Notes: generated by a model not told the origin, from the letters alone. Positions 35,470 to 45,268 are shown, numbered from the stretch's first letter. The stretch is 64,000 nt of DNA from Aquamicrobium sp. (GCA_019739225.1 JAHHDT010000005.1:1-64000); one strand, 5' to 3'. Made by a program: numbers and translations.

Positions 35470-35643
35470 TCGACACCGAATTGACGCAAAGTCAATAGGG
35501 GCAAGCGACCTAATCGATTTAATATGCCCGTAATGGCGCGCTGCAGCATAGGTTTTGCGGCAATGCGGTACGAATTTCCGCTTTGCCAGCGGGCACGGTC
35601 AGCCCTAATATTCATGGGAAGAAAGCGATATCGACACCGAATT
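35470..35643. repeat. Pair of 13-bp direct repeats in aglE-aglR control region
   Basis: TCGACACCGAATT occurs at 35470-35482 and again at 35631-35643, 161 bp apart start to start. Each copy lies 25-26 bp from one of the two LacI-type palindromes, on the inner side of each. Between the copies I see a small dyad TTGAC-GCAAA-GTCAA (35479-35493) and otherwise no gene. They may be second-regulator sites or remains of a duplicated promoter element. Confidence 0.55.
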
Positions 35644-35656
35644 TAGCTCGATCATT

Positions 35657-35668
35657 CAAAGCGATTTG
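35657..35668. promoter_or_regulatory. AglR/LacI-type operator 2
   Basis: CAAAGCGATTTG, matching the perfect palindrome at 35445 except for one base, 45 bp upstream of the aglR start. Two sites 212 bp apart would allow looping and joint control of aglE and aglR. Inferred from sequence and placement. Confidence 0.6.
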
Positions 35669-35712
35669 GATGAAATGGTACGAAGTGTTGGCGTCGGCAG
35701 TGGAGCAGGAAT

Positions 35713-36735
35713 GTGAACCTCAAGCAGCTATCCAGTATGCTGGATCTGTCGCAGACGACGGTAAGCCGGGCGCTCAACGGCTATCCCGAGGTTGCAGAGG
35801 AAACGCGCAGACGGGTCGTCGACGCCGCCAAGCGGCACGGCTATCGCCCCAACCCGAGCGCAAGGCGCCTGGCGACGGGCAAGGCGGGCATGATCGGCTA
35901 TGTCATGCCCACGGGCGCCAGCGTGGAGATCGATCCGCATTTCGTCGAGTTTCTTTCGGGCCTCGGCGACTATGCACGTACGCATGAGCTCGACCTCGCG
36001 CTGTCACCTTCGACCATGCAGGACGAGGAAACCACCTACCGCCGCATCGTCGCCAACCGCCAGGTCGACGCGGTCTATATTTCGTCGCCGCGCCCGAAGG
36101 ACAGTCGCATCAGGTTGCTCAACGAGCTGGGCATTCCGTTCATCGTGCATGGCCGATCGGAGGGGCTCGACTTCGACTACCCATTTCTGGACATCGACAA
36201 CGAGGCCGCATTTTACGAGGCCGCGCGCCTGCTGGTGCAACTTGGCCATCGCCGCATCGCGCTGATCAACGGCAATCCGGACCAGACCTTCGCCATCCAC
36301 CGAGAGCGCGGCGCACGGCGCGCGATGGTGGCCAGCGGGGTCGAATTGCCCCCTTCACGCATCCGGGCACTGCCGATGACGGAAGAAAACGGCTATTCCG
36401 CCGCCCGTGAAATCCTTGCCGCAAAGGAACGCCCGACCGCGATCATGTGCTCGAGCATGCTGATGACGCTGGGCATCATACGCGCACTCCGCGACGCAGG
36501 GCTCAGCGTGCCGGGCGACGTTTCGCTGATCGCGCATGACGACGTGTTTCCCTTTCTACGTCCGGAAAACTTTCCGGTGCCGTTGGCAACCACGCGGTCG
36601 TCGATCAGGTCCGCAGGTCAACGCATCGCCGAGCGTCTGGCAGCGCGCATAGGTGGCCTCGAAGAGGGTGCGCGCGGGGAGGTGTGGCCGGTCGATCTCG
36701 TCGTGCGCGGCTCGGTCGCGCAGGCCCGGACCTAA
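35713..36735 (+). CDS. aglR: LacI-family regulator AglR
   Basis: 340 aa. N-terminal LacI HTH and hinge: [20 protein letters not shown] with hinge helix [12 protein letters not shown], then a periplasmic-binding-like sugar domain ([51 protein letters not shown]-like segment). GTG 35713 is used with AGGA upstream. It is divergent from aglEFGAK and in rhizobia represses it in the absence of alpha-glucosides. Its stop overlaps the convergent mur stop. Confidence 0.92.
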   Translation: MNLKQLSSMLDLSQTTVSRALNGYPEVAEETRRRVVDAAKRHGYRPNPSARRLATGKAGMIGYVMPTGASVEIDPHFVEFLSGLGDYARTHELDLALSPSTMQDEETTYRRIVANRQVDAVYISSPRPKDSRIRLLNELGIPFIVHGRSEGLDFDYPFLDIDNEAAFYEAARLLVQLGHRRIALINGNPDQTFAIHRERGARRAMVASGVELPPSRIRALPMTEENGYSAAREILAAKERPTAIMCSSMLMTLGIIRALRDAGLSVPGDVSLIAHDDVFPFLRPENFPVPLATTRSSIRSAGQRIAERLAARIGGLEEGARGEVWPVDLVVRGSVAQART

Positions 36736-37163
36736 CGCCGGCGGCGCTTGCGCCCATAGAGCTCGAGCCTGTGGTGGACAATCTCGTAGCCCAGCTCGCG
36801 CGCGATTTCCTGCTGCAGTTCCTCGATGCGGTCTGACTGGAACTCGATCACGTCGCCGGTCTCGATGTCGATCAGATGGTCGTGATGATCGCCCACGGCA
36901 GGTTCGAAGCGCGATGGTCCGCCCTCGAAGGCGTGGCGGTGGATCGCGCCGATGCCCTCCAGCAGCTTCATCGTCCGATAGACGGTCGACAGCGATATGC
37001 TGCTGTCGATCGCAACCGCGCGACGGAAGATTTCCATCGCGTCGGGATGATCACCAGCATCGGAAAGAATGCCGAGTATGACCCGGCGAGGCCGCGTGAT
37101 GCGCACGCCGGCCTCTCGCAATGCCGCCTCGTAATCAGGCTTCGGAATCACGGTCTGGTTCAT
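36732..37163 (-). CDS. mur: Fur-family metalloregulator (Mur-like, manganese)
   Basis: 143 aa. Winged helix [20 protein letters not shown] with recognition region [20 protein letters not shown], then the metal-binding dimerisation motif [18 protein letters not shown] with the HHDH of the Fur family and further His near HHRLELYG. It is adjacent to and divergent from sitABCD. In rhizobia the Fur homologue acts as a manganese-responsive repressor (Mur) of sitABCD, hence the name. The tail GRKRRRR is strongly basic. ATG 37163 chosen as family-like start; an upstream extension lies in the promoter. Confidence 0.88.
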   Translation of the reverse strand: MNQTVIPKPDYEAALREAGVRITRPRRVILGILSDAGDHPDAMEIFRRAVAIDSSISLSTVYRTMKLLEGIGAIHRHAFEGGPSRFEPAVGDHHDHLIDIETGDVIEFQSDRIEELQQEIARELGYEIVHHRLELYGRKRRRR

Positions 37164-37292
37164 GGGGCGAATATGCTTCTTTTGGGCAATCGTTGCAAAG
37201 AATGATCGCTGTGGTGCGAGTTCCGATGGCAAGGCGCAGGTCGCCATTCCTGCATGACGTCCTGGTTTGGAAGCCGAAGACGTGCCTTCTAT

Positions 37293-37343
37293 TTGCAAAC
37301 GATTTGCAATTGCATTGACGTAGGTGCGAAAGCGCGCTATGTG
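37293..37343 (+). promoter_or_regulatory. sitA promoter with Mur-box-like palindrome
   Basis: Palindrome TTGCAAA-CGA-TTTGCAA at 37293-37309, followed by a -35-like TTGACG at 37315-37320 and a -10-like TATGTG at 37338-37343 with 17-bp spacing, 41 bp before the sitA start. The palindrome resembles the Mur-responsive sequences known upstream of rhizobial sit operons. Metal-replete Mur bound here would block the promoter. Confidence 0.7.
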
Positions 37344-37383
37344 CTGATGGTCCACGCGCCATCCTGCCGATTCCGGAGCCTTC

Positions 37384-38271
37384 ATGTTCGCCAGATCCGC
37401 TCTAGCCGCCCTCGCCCTGTGCCTCGCCGTGCTGCCTGCCGCAGCGCAGGAGGAAAGGTTGAAGGTCGTCACCACGTTCACCGTCATCGCCGATATTGCC
37501 AGCAACGTTGCCGGCGAAGCTGCCGATGTCGAATCGATCACCCGGCCGAACGCCGAAATTCACGAATATCAGCCGACGCCGGGCGACATTCTGCGCGCCC
37601 AGGACGCCGACCTGATCCTCTGGAACGGCCTCAACCTCGAACTCTGGTTCGAACGCTTTTTCCAGAACCTGCGCGACGTGCCCGGCGTGGTGGTCAGCGA
37701 AGGCGTCGAGCCGATAGGCATCACGGAAGGCCCATATAGCGGCAAGCCGAACCCGCATGCCTGGATGTCGCCGAGCGACGTTCTGACCTATGTCGAGAAT
37801 ATCCGTGCCGCCTTCGCCGAGTACGATCCTGCCAACGCAGAGATCTATGCGGCCAATGCGGCTGCCTATTCGGCCGAGATCGAAGCCATGGTGCAACCGA
37901 TCCGCGAGAGGCTTTCGACCATTGCCGAAGAGCGTCGCTGGCTGGTGACCAGCGAAGGCGCGTTTTCCTATCTTGCGCGCGACTTCGGCCTGAAGGAACT
38001 TTACCTCTGGCCTATCAATGCGGATGCGCAGGGCACGCCGCAGCAGATCCGCAAGGTGATCGACCAGATGCGCGAGAACGGCATTCCCGCTATCTTCAGC
38101 GAGAGCACGGTCTCGCCGAACCCGGCCCAGCAGGTGGCGCGCGAAACGGGCGCCAGCTATGGCGGGGTTCTCTACGTCGATTCCCTGAGCGATGCCGATG
38201 GACCGGTCCCCACCTATCTCGATCTTCTGCGGGTCACCACGGAAACGATAGCCGAAGGCCTTTCTCAATGA
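37384..38271 (+). CDS. sitA: Manganese/iron ABC transporter substrate-binding protein SitA
   Basis: 295 aa, cluster A-I metal-binding protein. Signal peptide [20 protein letters not shown]. Metal ligands appear as His in [12 protein letters not shown], His in [11 protein letters not shown], Glu in [14 protein letters not shown] and Asp in [16 protein letters not shown]. Leads sitABCD; its stop overlaps the sitB start by 4 bp. The Mur-like regulator and Mur-box upstream support manganese as main cargo. Confidence 0.93.
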   Translation: MFARSALAALALCLAVLPAAAQEERLKVVTTFTVIADIASNVAGEAADVESITRPNAEIHEYQPTPGDILRAQDADLILWNGLNLELWFERFFQNLRDVPGVVVSEGVEPIGITEGPYSGKPNPHAWMSPSDVLTYVENIRAAFAEYDPANAEIYAANAAAYSAEIEAMVQPIRERLSTIAEERRWLVTSEGAFSYLARDFGLKELYLWPINADAQGTPQQIRKVIDQMRENGIPAIFSESTVSPNPAQQVARETGASYGGVLYVDSLSDADGPVPTYLDLLRVTTETIAEGLSQ

Positions 38272-39206
38272 ATGTCGCGGCGGAAAAGTCCCTGTCCATG
38301 CAGGCCGGTGCGTCAAGCGCCGGCCTCGACGTGCGGAATGTGACGGTCACCTACCGCAACGGCCAGGCGGCGCTGGTCGATGCCGGCTTCTCGATCCCGC
38401 GGGGCACGATCACGGCGCTTGTAGGTGTCAACGGCAGCGGCAAGTCGACGCTGTTCAAGGCGATCATGGGCTTCGTGCCGCTTGCAACGGGCTCGGTCTC
38501 GATCATGGGCGAGCCGGCCGGCCGCGCGCTGCGCCGCAACGTCGTCGCCTATGTTCCGCAGGCCGAGGAGGTCGATTGGAACTTTCCGATCCTCGTCGAG
38601 GATGTGGTTATGATGGGCCGCTACGGCCACATGAACTTTCTGAGGATCGCATCCGCGAACGACCGGCGCATGGTCGACGAGGCGCTGGAGCGTGTCGGCA
38701 TGTCCGGTTTCCGCAAGCGCCAGATCGGCGAGCTTTCGGGCGGGCAGAAGAAGCGCGTCTTCCTGGCGCGCGCGCTGGCGCAGGAAGGGCAGGTGATCCT
38801 GCTCGACGAGCCGTTCACCGGTGTCGATGTCACCACCGAGGAGGCGATCATAGCCCTGTTGCGCTCTCTGCGCGACGAGGGCCGCCTGATGCTGGTCTCG
38901 ACACACAATCTCGGCTCGGTCCCCGAATTCTGCGACCGTGCGGTGCTGCTCAACCGCACCGTTCTGGCCGCCGGCCCGACGAACGAAGTCTTCACTCGGC
39001 CCAATCTGGAGGCAGCTTTCGGCGGTGTCCTGCGCCACTTCGTGCTCGGCGGTCCGGTGCTGCACGACGACGAGGACGGGCGCGAATTGACGGTGTTGAC
39101 CGACGACGAGCGGCCCTTCGTGCTTTACGGCGACAAGGCGCAGTCGAGCAGTGGCCCTGCCGACGCGGAGGACAATGCTGCCGCACGCGGGGATGACCCC
39201 CAATGA
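38268..39206 (+). CDS. sitB: Manganese/iron ABC transporter ATPase SitB
   Basis: 312 aa. Walker [11 protein letters not shown]-loop [14 protein letters not shown] (typical for metal ATPases), signature [15 protein letters not shown], Walker [15 protein letters not shown]-loop VSTHNLGSV. The C-terminal 60 residues extend beyond the core ATPase and are acidic. Overlaps sitA and sitC by 4 bp on each side. Confidence 0.93.
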   Translation: MNVAAEKSLSMQAGASSAGLDVRNVTVTYRNGQAALVDAGFSIPRGTITALVGVNGSGKSTLFKAIMGFVPLATGSVSIMGEPAGRALRRNVVAYVPQAEEVDWNFPILVEDVVMMGRYGHMNFLRIASANDRRMVDEALERVGMSGFRKRQIGELSGGQKKRVFLARALAQEGQVILLDEPFTGVDVTTEEAIIALLRSLRDEGRLMLVSTHNLGSVPEFCDRAVLLNRTVLAAGPTNEVFTRPNLEAAFGGVLRHFVLGGPVLHDDEDGRELTVLTDDERPFVLYGDKAQSSSGPADAEDNAAARGDDPQ

Positions 39207-40063
39207 GCGAACTGCTCTTTCAGCCATTTTCATACGGCTACATGGTCAACGCCATGTGGGTGTCGGCGCTGGTCGGCGCCGTATGCGCCTTTCTGTCGGC
39301 CTATCTGATGCTCAAAGGCTGGTCGCTGATCGGCGATGCGCTTTCGCATGCCATCGTTCCCGGCGTGGCGGGCGCCTACATGCTCGGGCTGCCCTTCGCC
39401 GTGGGCGCATTCTTTTCCGGTGGGCTTGCCGCCGGTGCCATGCTGTTCCTGACCACCCAGACGCGGCTGCGCGAGGATGCAGTGATCGGGCTTATCTTCA
39501 CCTCCTTCTTCGGGATCGGCCTCTTCATGGTGTCGCTGTCGCCGGCTTCGGTGAACATCCAGACCATCGTGCTCGGCAACATCCTTGCGGTGACGCCGGC
39601 CGACACGCTGCAACTCGTCATCATCGCCGGCGTCTCGCTGGCGATTCTCATCGCCAAATGGAAGGACCTGATGGTCACCTTCTTCGACGAGAACCATGCA
39701 AGGTCGATCGGCCTGCGGCCCGGGCTGCTGCGCGTCTTGTTCTTCACGCTGCTCTCGGCCTGCACGGTCGCCGCGCTGCAGACGGTGGGTGCCTTCCTTG
39801 TCGTCGCGATGGTCGTGACGCCGGGCGCGACGGCCTACCTTCTGACCGACCGTTTTCCACGCCTGATCGTCATAAGCGTCGCGATCGGTTCGCTGACGAG
39901 CTTCGTCGGCGCCTATGCGAGCTACTTCATCGACGGCGCGACCGGTGGCATCATCGTGGTGCTGCAGACGCTGATCTTCCTCGCTGCGTTTTTCTTCGCG
40001 CCGAAGCATGGGCTGCTTGCGGCCCGCAGGCAGGCACGGGCCGCGATCGAGGCTGTGCGATGA
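39203..40063 (+). CDS. sitC: Manganese/iron ABC transporter permease SitC
   Basis: 286 aa ABC-3 family permease with about eight helices: [59 protein letters not shown]. The GDALSHAI motif is the family mark. Forms the channel with SitD. Overlaps sitB and sitD by 4 bp. Confidence 0.93.
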   Translation: MSELLFQPFSYGYMVNAMWVSALVGAVCAFLSAYLMLKGWSLIGDALSHAIVPGVAGAYMLGLPFAVGAFFSGGLAAGAMLFLTTQTRLREDAVIGLIFTSFFGIGLFMVSLSPASVNIQTIVLGNILAVTPADTLQLVIIAGVSLAILIAKWKDLMVTFFDENHARSIGLRPGLLRVLFFTLLSACTVAALQTVGAFLVVAMVVTPGATAYLLTDRFPRLIVISVAIGSLTSFVGAYASYFIDGATGGIIVVLQTLIFLAAFFFAPKHGLLAARRQARAAIEAVR

Positions 40064-40914
40064 TCGACACGCTGCTTCTGCCTTTCCAGTTTCCGTTCAT
40101 GCAGCAGGCCTTCGTGATTGCGATCCTGGTGGCCGCGCCGATGGGGCTGCTGTCATCCTTCCTTATCCTTAAGGGCTGGTCGCTGATGGGCGATGCCATC
40201 AGCCACGCGGTGCTGCCGGGCGTCGTGCTGGCCTATGTTGCCGGTTTGCCGCTTGCAATCGGTGCCTTCGGCGCTGGCATGTTCTGCGCGCTCGCAGTCG
40301 GTTTCCTGAGGGAAAACAGCCGCGTCAAGGAGGACACCGTCATGGGTGTCGTGTTCTCCGGCATGTTCGGGCTCGGCATCGTCATGTTTTCGATGATCGA
40401 GAGCGAACTGCACCTGCTGCATGTGCTGTTCGGCAACATCCTGGGCGTGACCTGGGGCGATGTTGCCGAAACAGGCGTCATCGCGCTGATAGCGCTCGGC
40501 TTCGTCGGCCTGCTGCGCCGCGACCTGCTTCTGCACGCGTTCGACGCCCAGCACGCCCGCGCTATCGGCCTCCCGGTGCGGTTCTACCATTATGGGCTTC
40601 TGGCCGTCCTGTCGTTGACTATCGTCGGCGCGCTCAAGGCAGTCGGCATCATTCTGGCGATCGCCATGCTGATCGCGCCGGGCGCGATTGCGTTTCTCGT
40701 GACCCGCCGCTTCGAGGCCATGCTGGCGGTTGCCGTTTCGGTCGCGGTCGGCTGCGCCTTCCTTGGCGTCTACCTGTCGTTCTTCATCGACAGCGCGCCC
40801 GCTCCGACCATCGTGGTCTTGATGACGCTGGTCTTCGTCGCAGCCTTCGCCTGGTCGCAGATGCGTGCGGCTCCCGCCAGCCCGCGATCAGCGCACGATG
40901 AAGCCGGCGCTTAG
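40060..40914 (+). CDS. sitD: Manganese/iron ABC transporter permease SitD
   Basis: 284 aa, paralogue of SitC: GWSLMGDAISHAVLPGVVLA, VFSGMFGLGIVMFSMIE, HARAIGLPVRFYHYG. ATG 40060 overlaps the sitC stop. Its last 27 bp overlap the end of the convergent hydroxyproline dehydratase gene, an arrangement that puts both stop codons inside the other gene. Confidence 0.93.
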   Translation: MIDTLLLPFQFPFMQQAFVIAILVAAPMGLLSSFLILKGWSLMGDAISHAVLPGVVLAYVAGLPLAIGAFGAGMFCALAVGFLRENSRVKEDTVMGVVFSGMFGLGIVMFSMIESELHLLHVLFGNILGVTWGDVAETGVIALIALGFVGLLRRDLLLHAFDAQHARAIGLPVRFYHYGLLAVLSLTIVGALKAVGIILAIAMLIAPGAIAFLVTRRFEAMLAVAVSVAVGCAFLGVYLSFFIDSAPAPTIVVLMTLVFVAAFAWSQMRAAPASPRSAHDEAGA

Positions 40915-41892
40915 CGGGTCGTCTTCCTCGACGATGAACTCGGCGCGTCCGCTGTAGAAGGCACGGCCGGACACGCGGACGGTCACGGCATCCATGTTCC
41001 CGGCCTTGGTCGACCGGGCGACGGTTCCCTCAAAGCGCGAGCCGACGATGCTTTCGAAGGTGCGCGTCTCGCCCACCGCCGCTTCTCCCTTGGCGTGCAT
41101 CGCGGCAAGTCGCGCCGTGACGCCGGAACCCGTCGGCGACCGGTCGACCTGCCTGTCGGCGAAGACGCAGACATTTTTCGTCGGGTGCCCGCCCGATCCA
41201 TCGCCGCCATCCGTCAGGATCGAGCCGTAGAGGAACGCGAGGTCGGCGTGGTCCGGATGGGAAAGGGGCACGGCGGCTTTCGCGCTTTCGGTCAGCGCCG
41301 CAGCGGCGTCGGTGAAGTCACGAACGGAATCGCGGCCGAATTCGAGTCCGAACTGCCGGCAGTCGGCCAAGGCGTAGAACGCGCCGCCATAGGCGATGTC
41401 GAACCGGGTGGTGCCATAACCGAGTACTTCGACCTGGCAGTCCGATGCGAAGAGGAAGGACGGTACGCTTTCGAACGAGACAGCGCCGGCGCGGCCGTTG
41501 TCGACTTCCACCTCCGCCCTAACCAGTCCGCAGGGGCATTCGATATTGACCACGGTCACGGGCTCGGTCTTCGCGACCAGCCCCTCGTCGATCGCATAGC
41601 GGCCCAGCGCCAGGATGGCGTGGCCGCACATCGTCGAATAGCCCTCATTGTGCATGAACAGCACCGCGAGGTCGGCGTCCGGCAGGTCTGGTTCGACCAG
41701 CAATGCTCCGTACATGTCGAAGTGGCCGCGCGGCTCGAACATCAGCAGGCGGCGCAGATGATCGAGATTGTCGCGCACGAAGGCGCGCTTTTCGAGGATC
41801 GTGCCTTTCGGCAGCGGCGGATAGCCGTCGGTGACGATCCGCAGCGGCTCGCCGCCGGTATGCATGTCGACGACGTGCAAGCTGCCCTGCAT
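40888..41892 (-). CDS. trans-3-hydroxy-L-proline dehydratase (proline racemase superfamily)
   Basis: 334 aa. First active-site motif MCGHAILALG with Cys89; second motif DRSPTGSGVTAR with Thr254 where proline racemase and 4-hydroxyproline epimerase carry Cys. The Cys/Thr pair is the known signature of trans-3-hydroxyproline dehydratase, which yields delta1-pyrroline-2-carboxylate. Other family features are DMHTGGEPLRIV at the start and HPTKNVCVFADRQ. The start overlaps the stop of the PEP-mutase-family gene by one base, so they are one operon. No pyrroline-2-carboxylate reductase is seen nearby. Confidence 0.85.
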   Translation of the reverse strand: MQGSLHVVDMHTGGEPLRIVTDGYPPLPKGTILEKRAFVRDNLDHLRRLLMFEPRGHFDMYGALLVEPDLPDADLAVLFMHNEGYSTMCGHAILALGRYAIDEGLVAKTEPVTVVNIECPCGLVRAEVEVDNGRAGAVSFESVPSFLFASDCQVEVLGYGTTRFDIAYGGAFYALADCRQFGLEFGRDSVRDFTDAAAALTESAKAAVPLSHPDHADLAFLYGSILTDGGDGSGGHPTKNVCVFADRQVDRSPTGSGVTARLAAMHAKGEAAVGETRTFESIVGSRFEGTVARSTKAGNMDAVTVRVSGRAFYSGRAEFIVEEDDPLSAGFIVR

Positions 41893-42698
41893 CAGCGACC
41901 TTTCGAGAACATCGCCTGAAGCTTGGCGAACGACATTGCGTGACGTGCATATTCGAAGGTGCCGTCTTCGAGCATCTCTTTCGCCGCGGCCTCGACGGCG
42001 CCAAAGGCTACCGTTGTAAGCTTGGAACCGACCGAGACGCGCCGGGCACCTGCTTCCGACAGGCTGGCGACGGAAAAACCCGGCACCGCCAGCACGTTGA
42101 CCGGCTTGCCGACGCTTGTGCAGACGGTTTTCACGCCGGCGATGTCCGAGAGGCCGGGTGCGTAGAGCACATCGGCGCCGGCCTTTTCGAATGCCTGCAG
42201 CCGGCGGATCGTGTCATCGAGATCGGGGCGGCCCCAGAGAAAATTCTCCGCCCGCGCGGTGAAGACGAAATCGTGCCCGAGCGCGCGGGCTGCCTCAACG
42301 GCTGCCGCGACGCGCTCCACTGCATGCGAGAATTCGAAGATCGGCCTGTCCGGGTCGCCAGTCGAATCCTCGATCGAGCATCCGGCGAGCCCCGTGGACG
42401 CGGCGCGCCTGATCGTCTCCGCTGCATCTTCAGGACTGTCGCCCTTGCCCTTTTCGAGATCGGCCGAGACCGGCACGTCGACGGCTTCCACCAGTTCGCG
42501 ACAATGTGCCAGCATCGTTTCGAAGTCGACGCCGCCATCGGGCAGGCCGCGCGAGAACGCGTAGCCCGCGCTCGTGGTGGCGAGCGCCTTGAAGCCCATA
42601 TTGGCCAGCAGCTTGGCTGTGCCTATATCCCATGGGTTTGGGATGACGAAGGCGCCCGGGCCGTCGTGCAGCCGTCTGAGTTCTTCCGCCTTGCTCAT
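41892..42698 (-). CDS. Isocitrate lyase/PEP mutase family protein
   Basis: 268 aa (beta/alpha)8 enzyme: GAFVIPNPWDIGTAKLLANM, ATTSAGYAFSRGLPDG, VPVSADLEKGKGDSPEDAAE (Asp/Glu metal site), CSIEDSTGDPDRPIFE, FTARAENFLWG. This group includes 2-methylisocitrate lyase-like, oxaloacetate decarboxylase and phosphonopyruvate enzymes; the KKCGH lyase loop is absent (EKGKGD instead), so it is not a true isocitrate lyase. GGAGGATC before ATG 42698. Coupled to the hydroxyproline dehydratase gene; function in that route is unclear. Confidence 0.83.
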   Translation of the reverse strand: MSKAEELRRLHDGPGAFVIPNPWDIGTAKLLANMGFKALATTSAGYAFSRGLPDGGVDFETMLAHCRELVEAVDVPVSADLEKGKGDSPEDAAETIRRAASTGLAGCSIEDSTGDPDRPIFEFSHAVERVAAAVEAARALGHDFVFTARAENFLWGRPDLDDTIRRLQAFEKAGADVLYAPGLSDIAGVKTVCTSVGKPVNVLAVPGFSVASLSEAGARRVSVGSKLTTVAFGAVEAAAKEMLEDGTFEYARHAMSFAKLQAMFSKGR

Positions 42699-42905
42699 GA
42701 GATCCTCCGCTGGCTTTGCCGCGAGCGGCCACGTTAGGTCGCCGACGACGCGTCAGCAAAGGCTCGCAATTGGGCCAGCGGCACCATCCTGACATGGGCG
42801 TTTGCGCTTGGGGAACGAAAAGAAAGCGGCGCGGCAGCCCGTAAGGGCGCCAGCGCCGCCTTGCCCGGCCGCGAGACTGATCCGCTACTCAGCGGCCGAA
42901 CCTCG

Positions 42906-43469
42906 TCATTCTGCCGCCGCGCGCTGCCCGGAACCGTTTTCCACGGCCTCCACGATGGCCGCCGTAAACGCTTCCAGATCGTCAGGCTTGCGGGCGGTTA
43001 TCACATTGCCGTCGCGCACTGTCTGGGAATCTTCCCATCGCGCGCCGGCGTTTTCCATGTCGGTCCGGATCGAGTGGTAGGACGTGGCTCTCAGCCCGTT
43101 CACCAGACCGGCTTCAATCAGCAGCCACGGTGCATGGCAGATCGCCGCGACAGGCTTTCCGGTCGCATGAAAATCGCGAATGAAGCCTACTGCCGCCTTG
43201 TCGGTGCGCAGCACGTCAGGGTTGATCTGTCCGCCCGGCAGCACCAGCGCGTCATAGTCTTCAACCCGAGCGTCGCTCAGGGTCCGGTCTACCTTGACGG
43301 CCGAACCCCAGTCTTTCTTTTCCCAGCCGGTAATCTCGCCGTTCTCGATAGAAACGACATCGACCGTTGCGCCGGCGTTCCGCAGTTTTTCCAGCGGCAC
43401 CTCAAGTTCCGACTGCTCGAAACCGTTGGTTGCAAGGATCATGATGCGTGATTCAGGGATAGTTGGCAT
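42906..43469 (-). CDS. DJ-1/PfpI-family protein (type 1 glutamine amidotransferase-like)
   Basis: 187 aa. IMILATNGFEQSELEVPLEK at the start, DYDALVLPGGQINPDVLR with the oxyanion region and AAICHAPWLLIEAGLV with the nucleophilic Cys followed by His. This is the PfpI/YhbO subgroup, described as glyoxalase III-like, deglycase or protease; activity in this member is not fixed. ATG 43469. Stands alone between gaps of 207 bp and 93 bp. Confidence 0.86.
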   Translation of the reverse strand: MPTIPESRIMILATNGFEQSELEVPLEKLRNAGATVDVVSIENGEITGWEKKDWGSAVKVDRTLSDARVEDYDALVLPGGQINPDVLRTDKAAVGFIRDFHATGKPVAAICHAPWLLIEAGLVNGLRATSYHSIRTDMENAGARWEDSQTVRDGNVITARKPDDLEAFTAAIVEAVENGSGQRAAAE

Positions 43470-43562
43470 TCTCGCCTCCAGTTATCCCCCGCTCCGCTTG
43501 AAGAACGCGCGACGCTATCAATCGTTCAAGATTTTTTGGCTGCTTGCGCGTTGCCGAAACGG

Positions 43563-44234
43563 TCAGGCGAGACCGAGCAGGCGCGGCAGTTCGCGCATGT
43601 CGTCGAACGGCAGGCCGCCGGCGGCAGCAAGCGCCTCGCGATCCGACATCGGGTCCGCGTGATAGGAGAAGACGCGCATGCCCGCCGCGACACCCGCCTG
43701 GGTGCCCGGCACGCTGTCTTCGATCACCACGCAGCTTGAAGGCTCGAAGCCCATCTCACGTGCAGCATGGAGAAAGAGATCGGGAAACGGCTTGCCGCGC
43801 TCCACCATGGTCGAGCTGTAAAGCGCGTGCCCGAAATGGGGAAGCAGACCCGTGGAGCCAAGCGTCAGATGCATCTTCTCAAGCCTAGCGGACGAGGCCA
43901 CGCACCAGGGAATGTCGCTTGCGCGCAGGGTATCGACCACGTGTTCGATATGGGGAATGGCGTCGACGCCGGCGCCGAATATCTCCTCGAGCGAGCCATA
44001 CCAGCGTTCGGTGAGGTCGAAGCCGAGCCGATAGTCGCCAGCTTCGATCTCTTCCTGAACGCTCTTCATGCTGCGGCCCGAATAGACGCGCCGACAGTAT
44101 TCGTAGGTGACGTCATGTCCCGCTGCGCAGAACCATTCGGCGAGCACCCGATTGGCCCGCTCCTCCGTGTTCACCAGGACGCCGTCGCAATCGAAGATGA
44201 CGAGGCCCGGCGGCGTTTGCGTAGCTGCGCTCAT
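43563..44234 (-). CDS. HAD-superfamily hydrolase (subfamily IA phosphatase)
   Basis: 223 aa. Motif [14 protein letters not shown] with the nucleophile and acid/base Asp, a helical cap, motif [13 protein letters not shown] (Ser), motif III Lys in [12 protein letters not shown], and motif [19 protein letters not shown]. Similar proteins dephosphorylate sugar phosphates or phosphoglycolate. Start overlaps the dut stop by 4 bp (ATGA), so they are cotranscribed. Confidence 0.88.
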   Translation of the reverse strand: MSAATQTPPGLVIFDCDGVLVNTEERANRVLAEWFCAAGHDVTYEYCRRVYSGRSMKSVQEEIEAGDYRLGFDLTERWYGSLEEIFGAGVDAIPHIEHVVDTLRASDIPWCVASSARLEKMHLTLGSTGLLPHFGHALYSSTMVERGKPFPDLFLHAAREMGFEPSSCVVIEDSVPGTQAGVAAGMRVFSYHADPMSDREALAAAGGLPFDDMRELPRLLGLA

Positions 44235-44710
44235 TTCGTACCCGTCGAGCCGAAACCGCCCGCGCCCCTTGCTGTCTCGCCGGCCAGATCGCGCTCCTCG
44301 ATCGCCGCATGGCTGACAGGCGCGAGGACAAGCTGCGCTATGCGCATGCCGCGCTCGATCGCGAAGTCCTCGTCACCGAGATTGACGAGCAGCACCTGAA
44401 CCTCGCCGCGATAGTCGCTGTCGATGGTGCCCGGCGTGTTGAGGCAGGTGATGCCATGCTTGAACGCGAGGCCGGAGCGAGGCCGCACCTGTCCTTCGTA
44501 GCCGGCAGGAATCTCGAAGATCAGCCCTGTCGGCACCAGCGCCCGCCGGCCCGGCAGCAATATCATCGGACGGTCTTCCGGCACCGCGGCGCGCAAGTCC
44601 AAGCCGGCCGCGCCGTCGCTTTCATAGGCTGGCAGCGCCAGCCCCTGCGAATGCGGCATGCGGACGATGCCGAGGACTGGTGCGGAGCGGGTGTCGGGAG
44701 CGGGCTTCAT
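44231..44710 (-). CDS. dut: Deoxyuridine 5'-triphosphate nucleotidohydrolase (dUTPase)
   Basis: 159 aa trimeric dUTPase with all five motifs: [42 protein letters not shown] and the C-terminal arm [12 protein letters not shown]. It hydrolyses dUTP to dUMP, limiting uracil in DNA. Several in-frame starts exist (44734, 44719, 44710); 44710 gives the most family-like length and none has a clear ribosome site. Confidence 0.94.
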   Translation of the reverse strand: MKPAPDTRSAPVLGIVRMPHSQGLALPAYESDGAAGLDLRAAVPEDRPMILLPGRRALVPTGLIFEIPAGYEGQVRPRSGLAFKHGITCLNTPGTIDSDYRGEVQVLLVNLGDEDFAIERGMRIAQLVLAPVSHAAIEERDLAGETARGAGGFGSTGTK

Positions 44711-44781
44711 GACGCGCATGCTATGGCGGGGCATGCCGCTCTGGTCAATCGACGCAGCACCCTTTCCAGCGCTTTTCGGCG

Positions 44782-45252
44782 CTACCGCACCTCGACAGGC
44801 ACGATCGTGGTCTCCTTGATCTCCTCCATGACGAATGACGCGGAGACATCATCCAAAGGCACCTTGGCGATCAGTCGCTGATAGAGCCGGTCATAGGCCT
44901 TCACGTCGGCTACGCGGGCGCGCAGCACGTAATCGAGATCGCCCGACATGCGATAGACGCCAGTGATCTCCGGGAAAGAAGTGACGGCGTCGCGAAACCG
45001 CTTCAGCCAGTCCGGATCGTGATGCGAGGTGCGCAGGATCACGAAGACGGACAGCCCCAGCCCAAGCTTGTCCGCATCGACCAGCGCCACGCGCCCGGTG
45101 ATGACGCCTTTCTCCTCCAATATCTTGACGCGCCGCCAGCAGGCGTTTCGAGACAGGTTCAGCCGCTCCGAGAGCTGGTCGACGGTCAGCGTCGCATCGC
45201 GTTGCAGTTCGGCGAGCAGGCGCCGGTCGATCGTATCGATTTCATGCTTCAT
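44782..45252 (-). CDS. Lrp/AsnC-family transcriptional regulator
   Basis: 156 aa. [23 protein letters not shown] and [21 protein letters not shown]-terminal RAM/AsnC effector domain: [19 protein letters not shown] and [20 protein letters not shown]. Senses an amino acid. A 13-bp dyad (GGGACA-A-TGTCCC) begins 4 bp upstream of its start and may be its own operator. Divergent from the DUF6356/amidotransferase pair, which it could also control. Confidence 0.9.
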   Translation of the reverse strand: MKHEIDTIDRRLLAELQRDATLTVDQLSERLNLSRNACWRRVKILEEKGVITGRVALVDADKLGLGLSVFVILRTSHHDPDWLKRFRDAVTSFPEITGVYRMSGDLDYVLRARVADVKAYDRLYQRLIAKVPLDDVSASFVMEEIKETTIVPVEVR

Positions 45253-45255
45253 CGC

Positions 45256-45268
45256 GGGACAATGTCCC
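45256..45268. promoter_or_regulatory. Dyad upstream of lrp-type gene
   Basis: Perfect GGGACA-A-TGTCCC in the 105-bp divergent gap. Related GGACA words recur just downstream (45282, 45289). Probably a binding site of the adjacent Lrp/AsnC protein controlling both directions. Confidence 0.5.

Noticed and set aside
42699-42905. 207-bp gap between PEP-mutase-family gene and pfpI gene, checked for small RNA or tRNA
   Set aside because: No cloverleaf, strong stem-loop with T-tract or conserved motif is visible.
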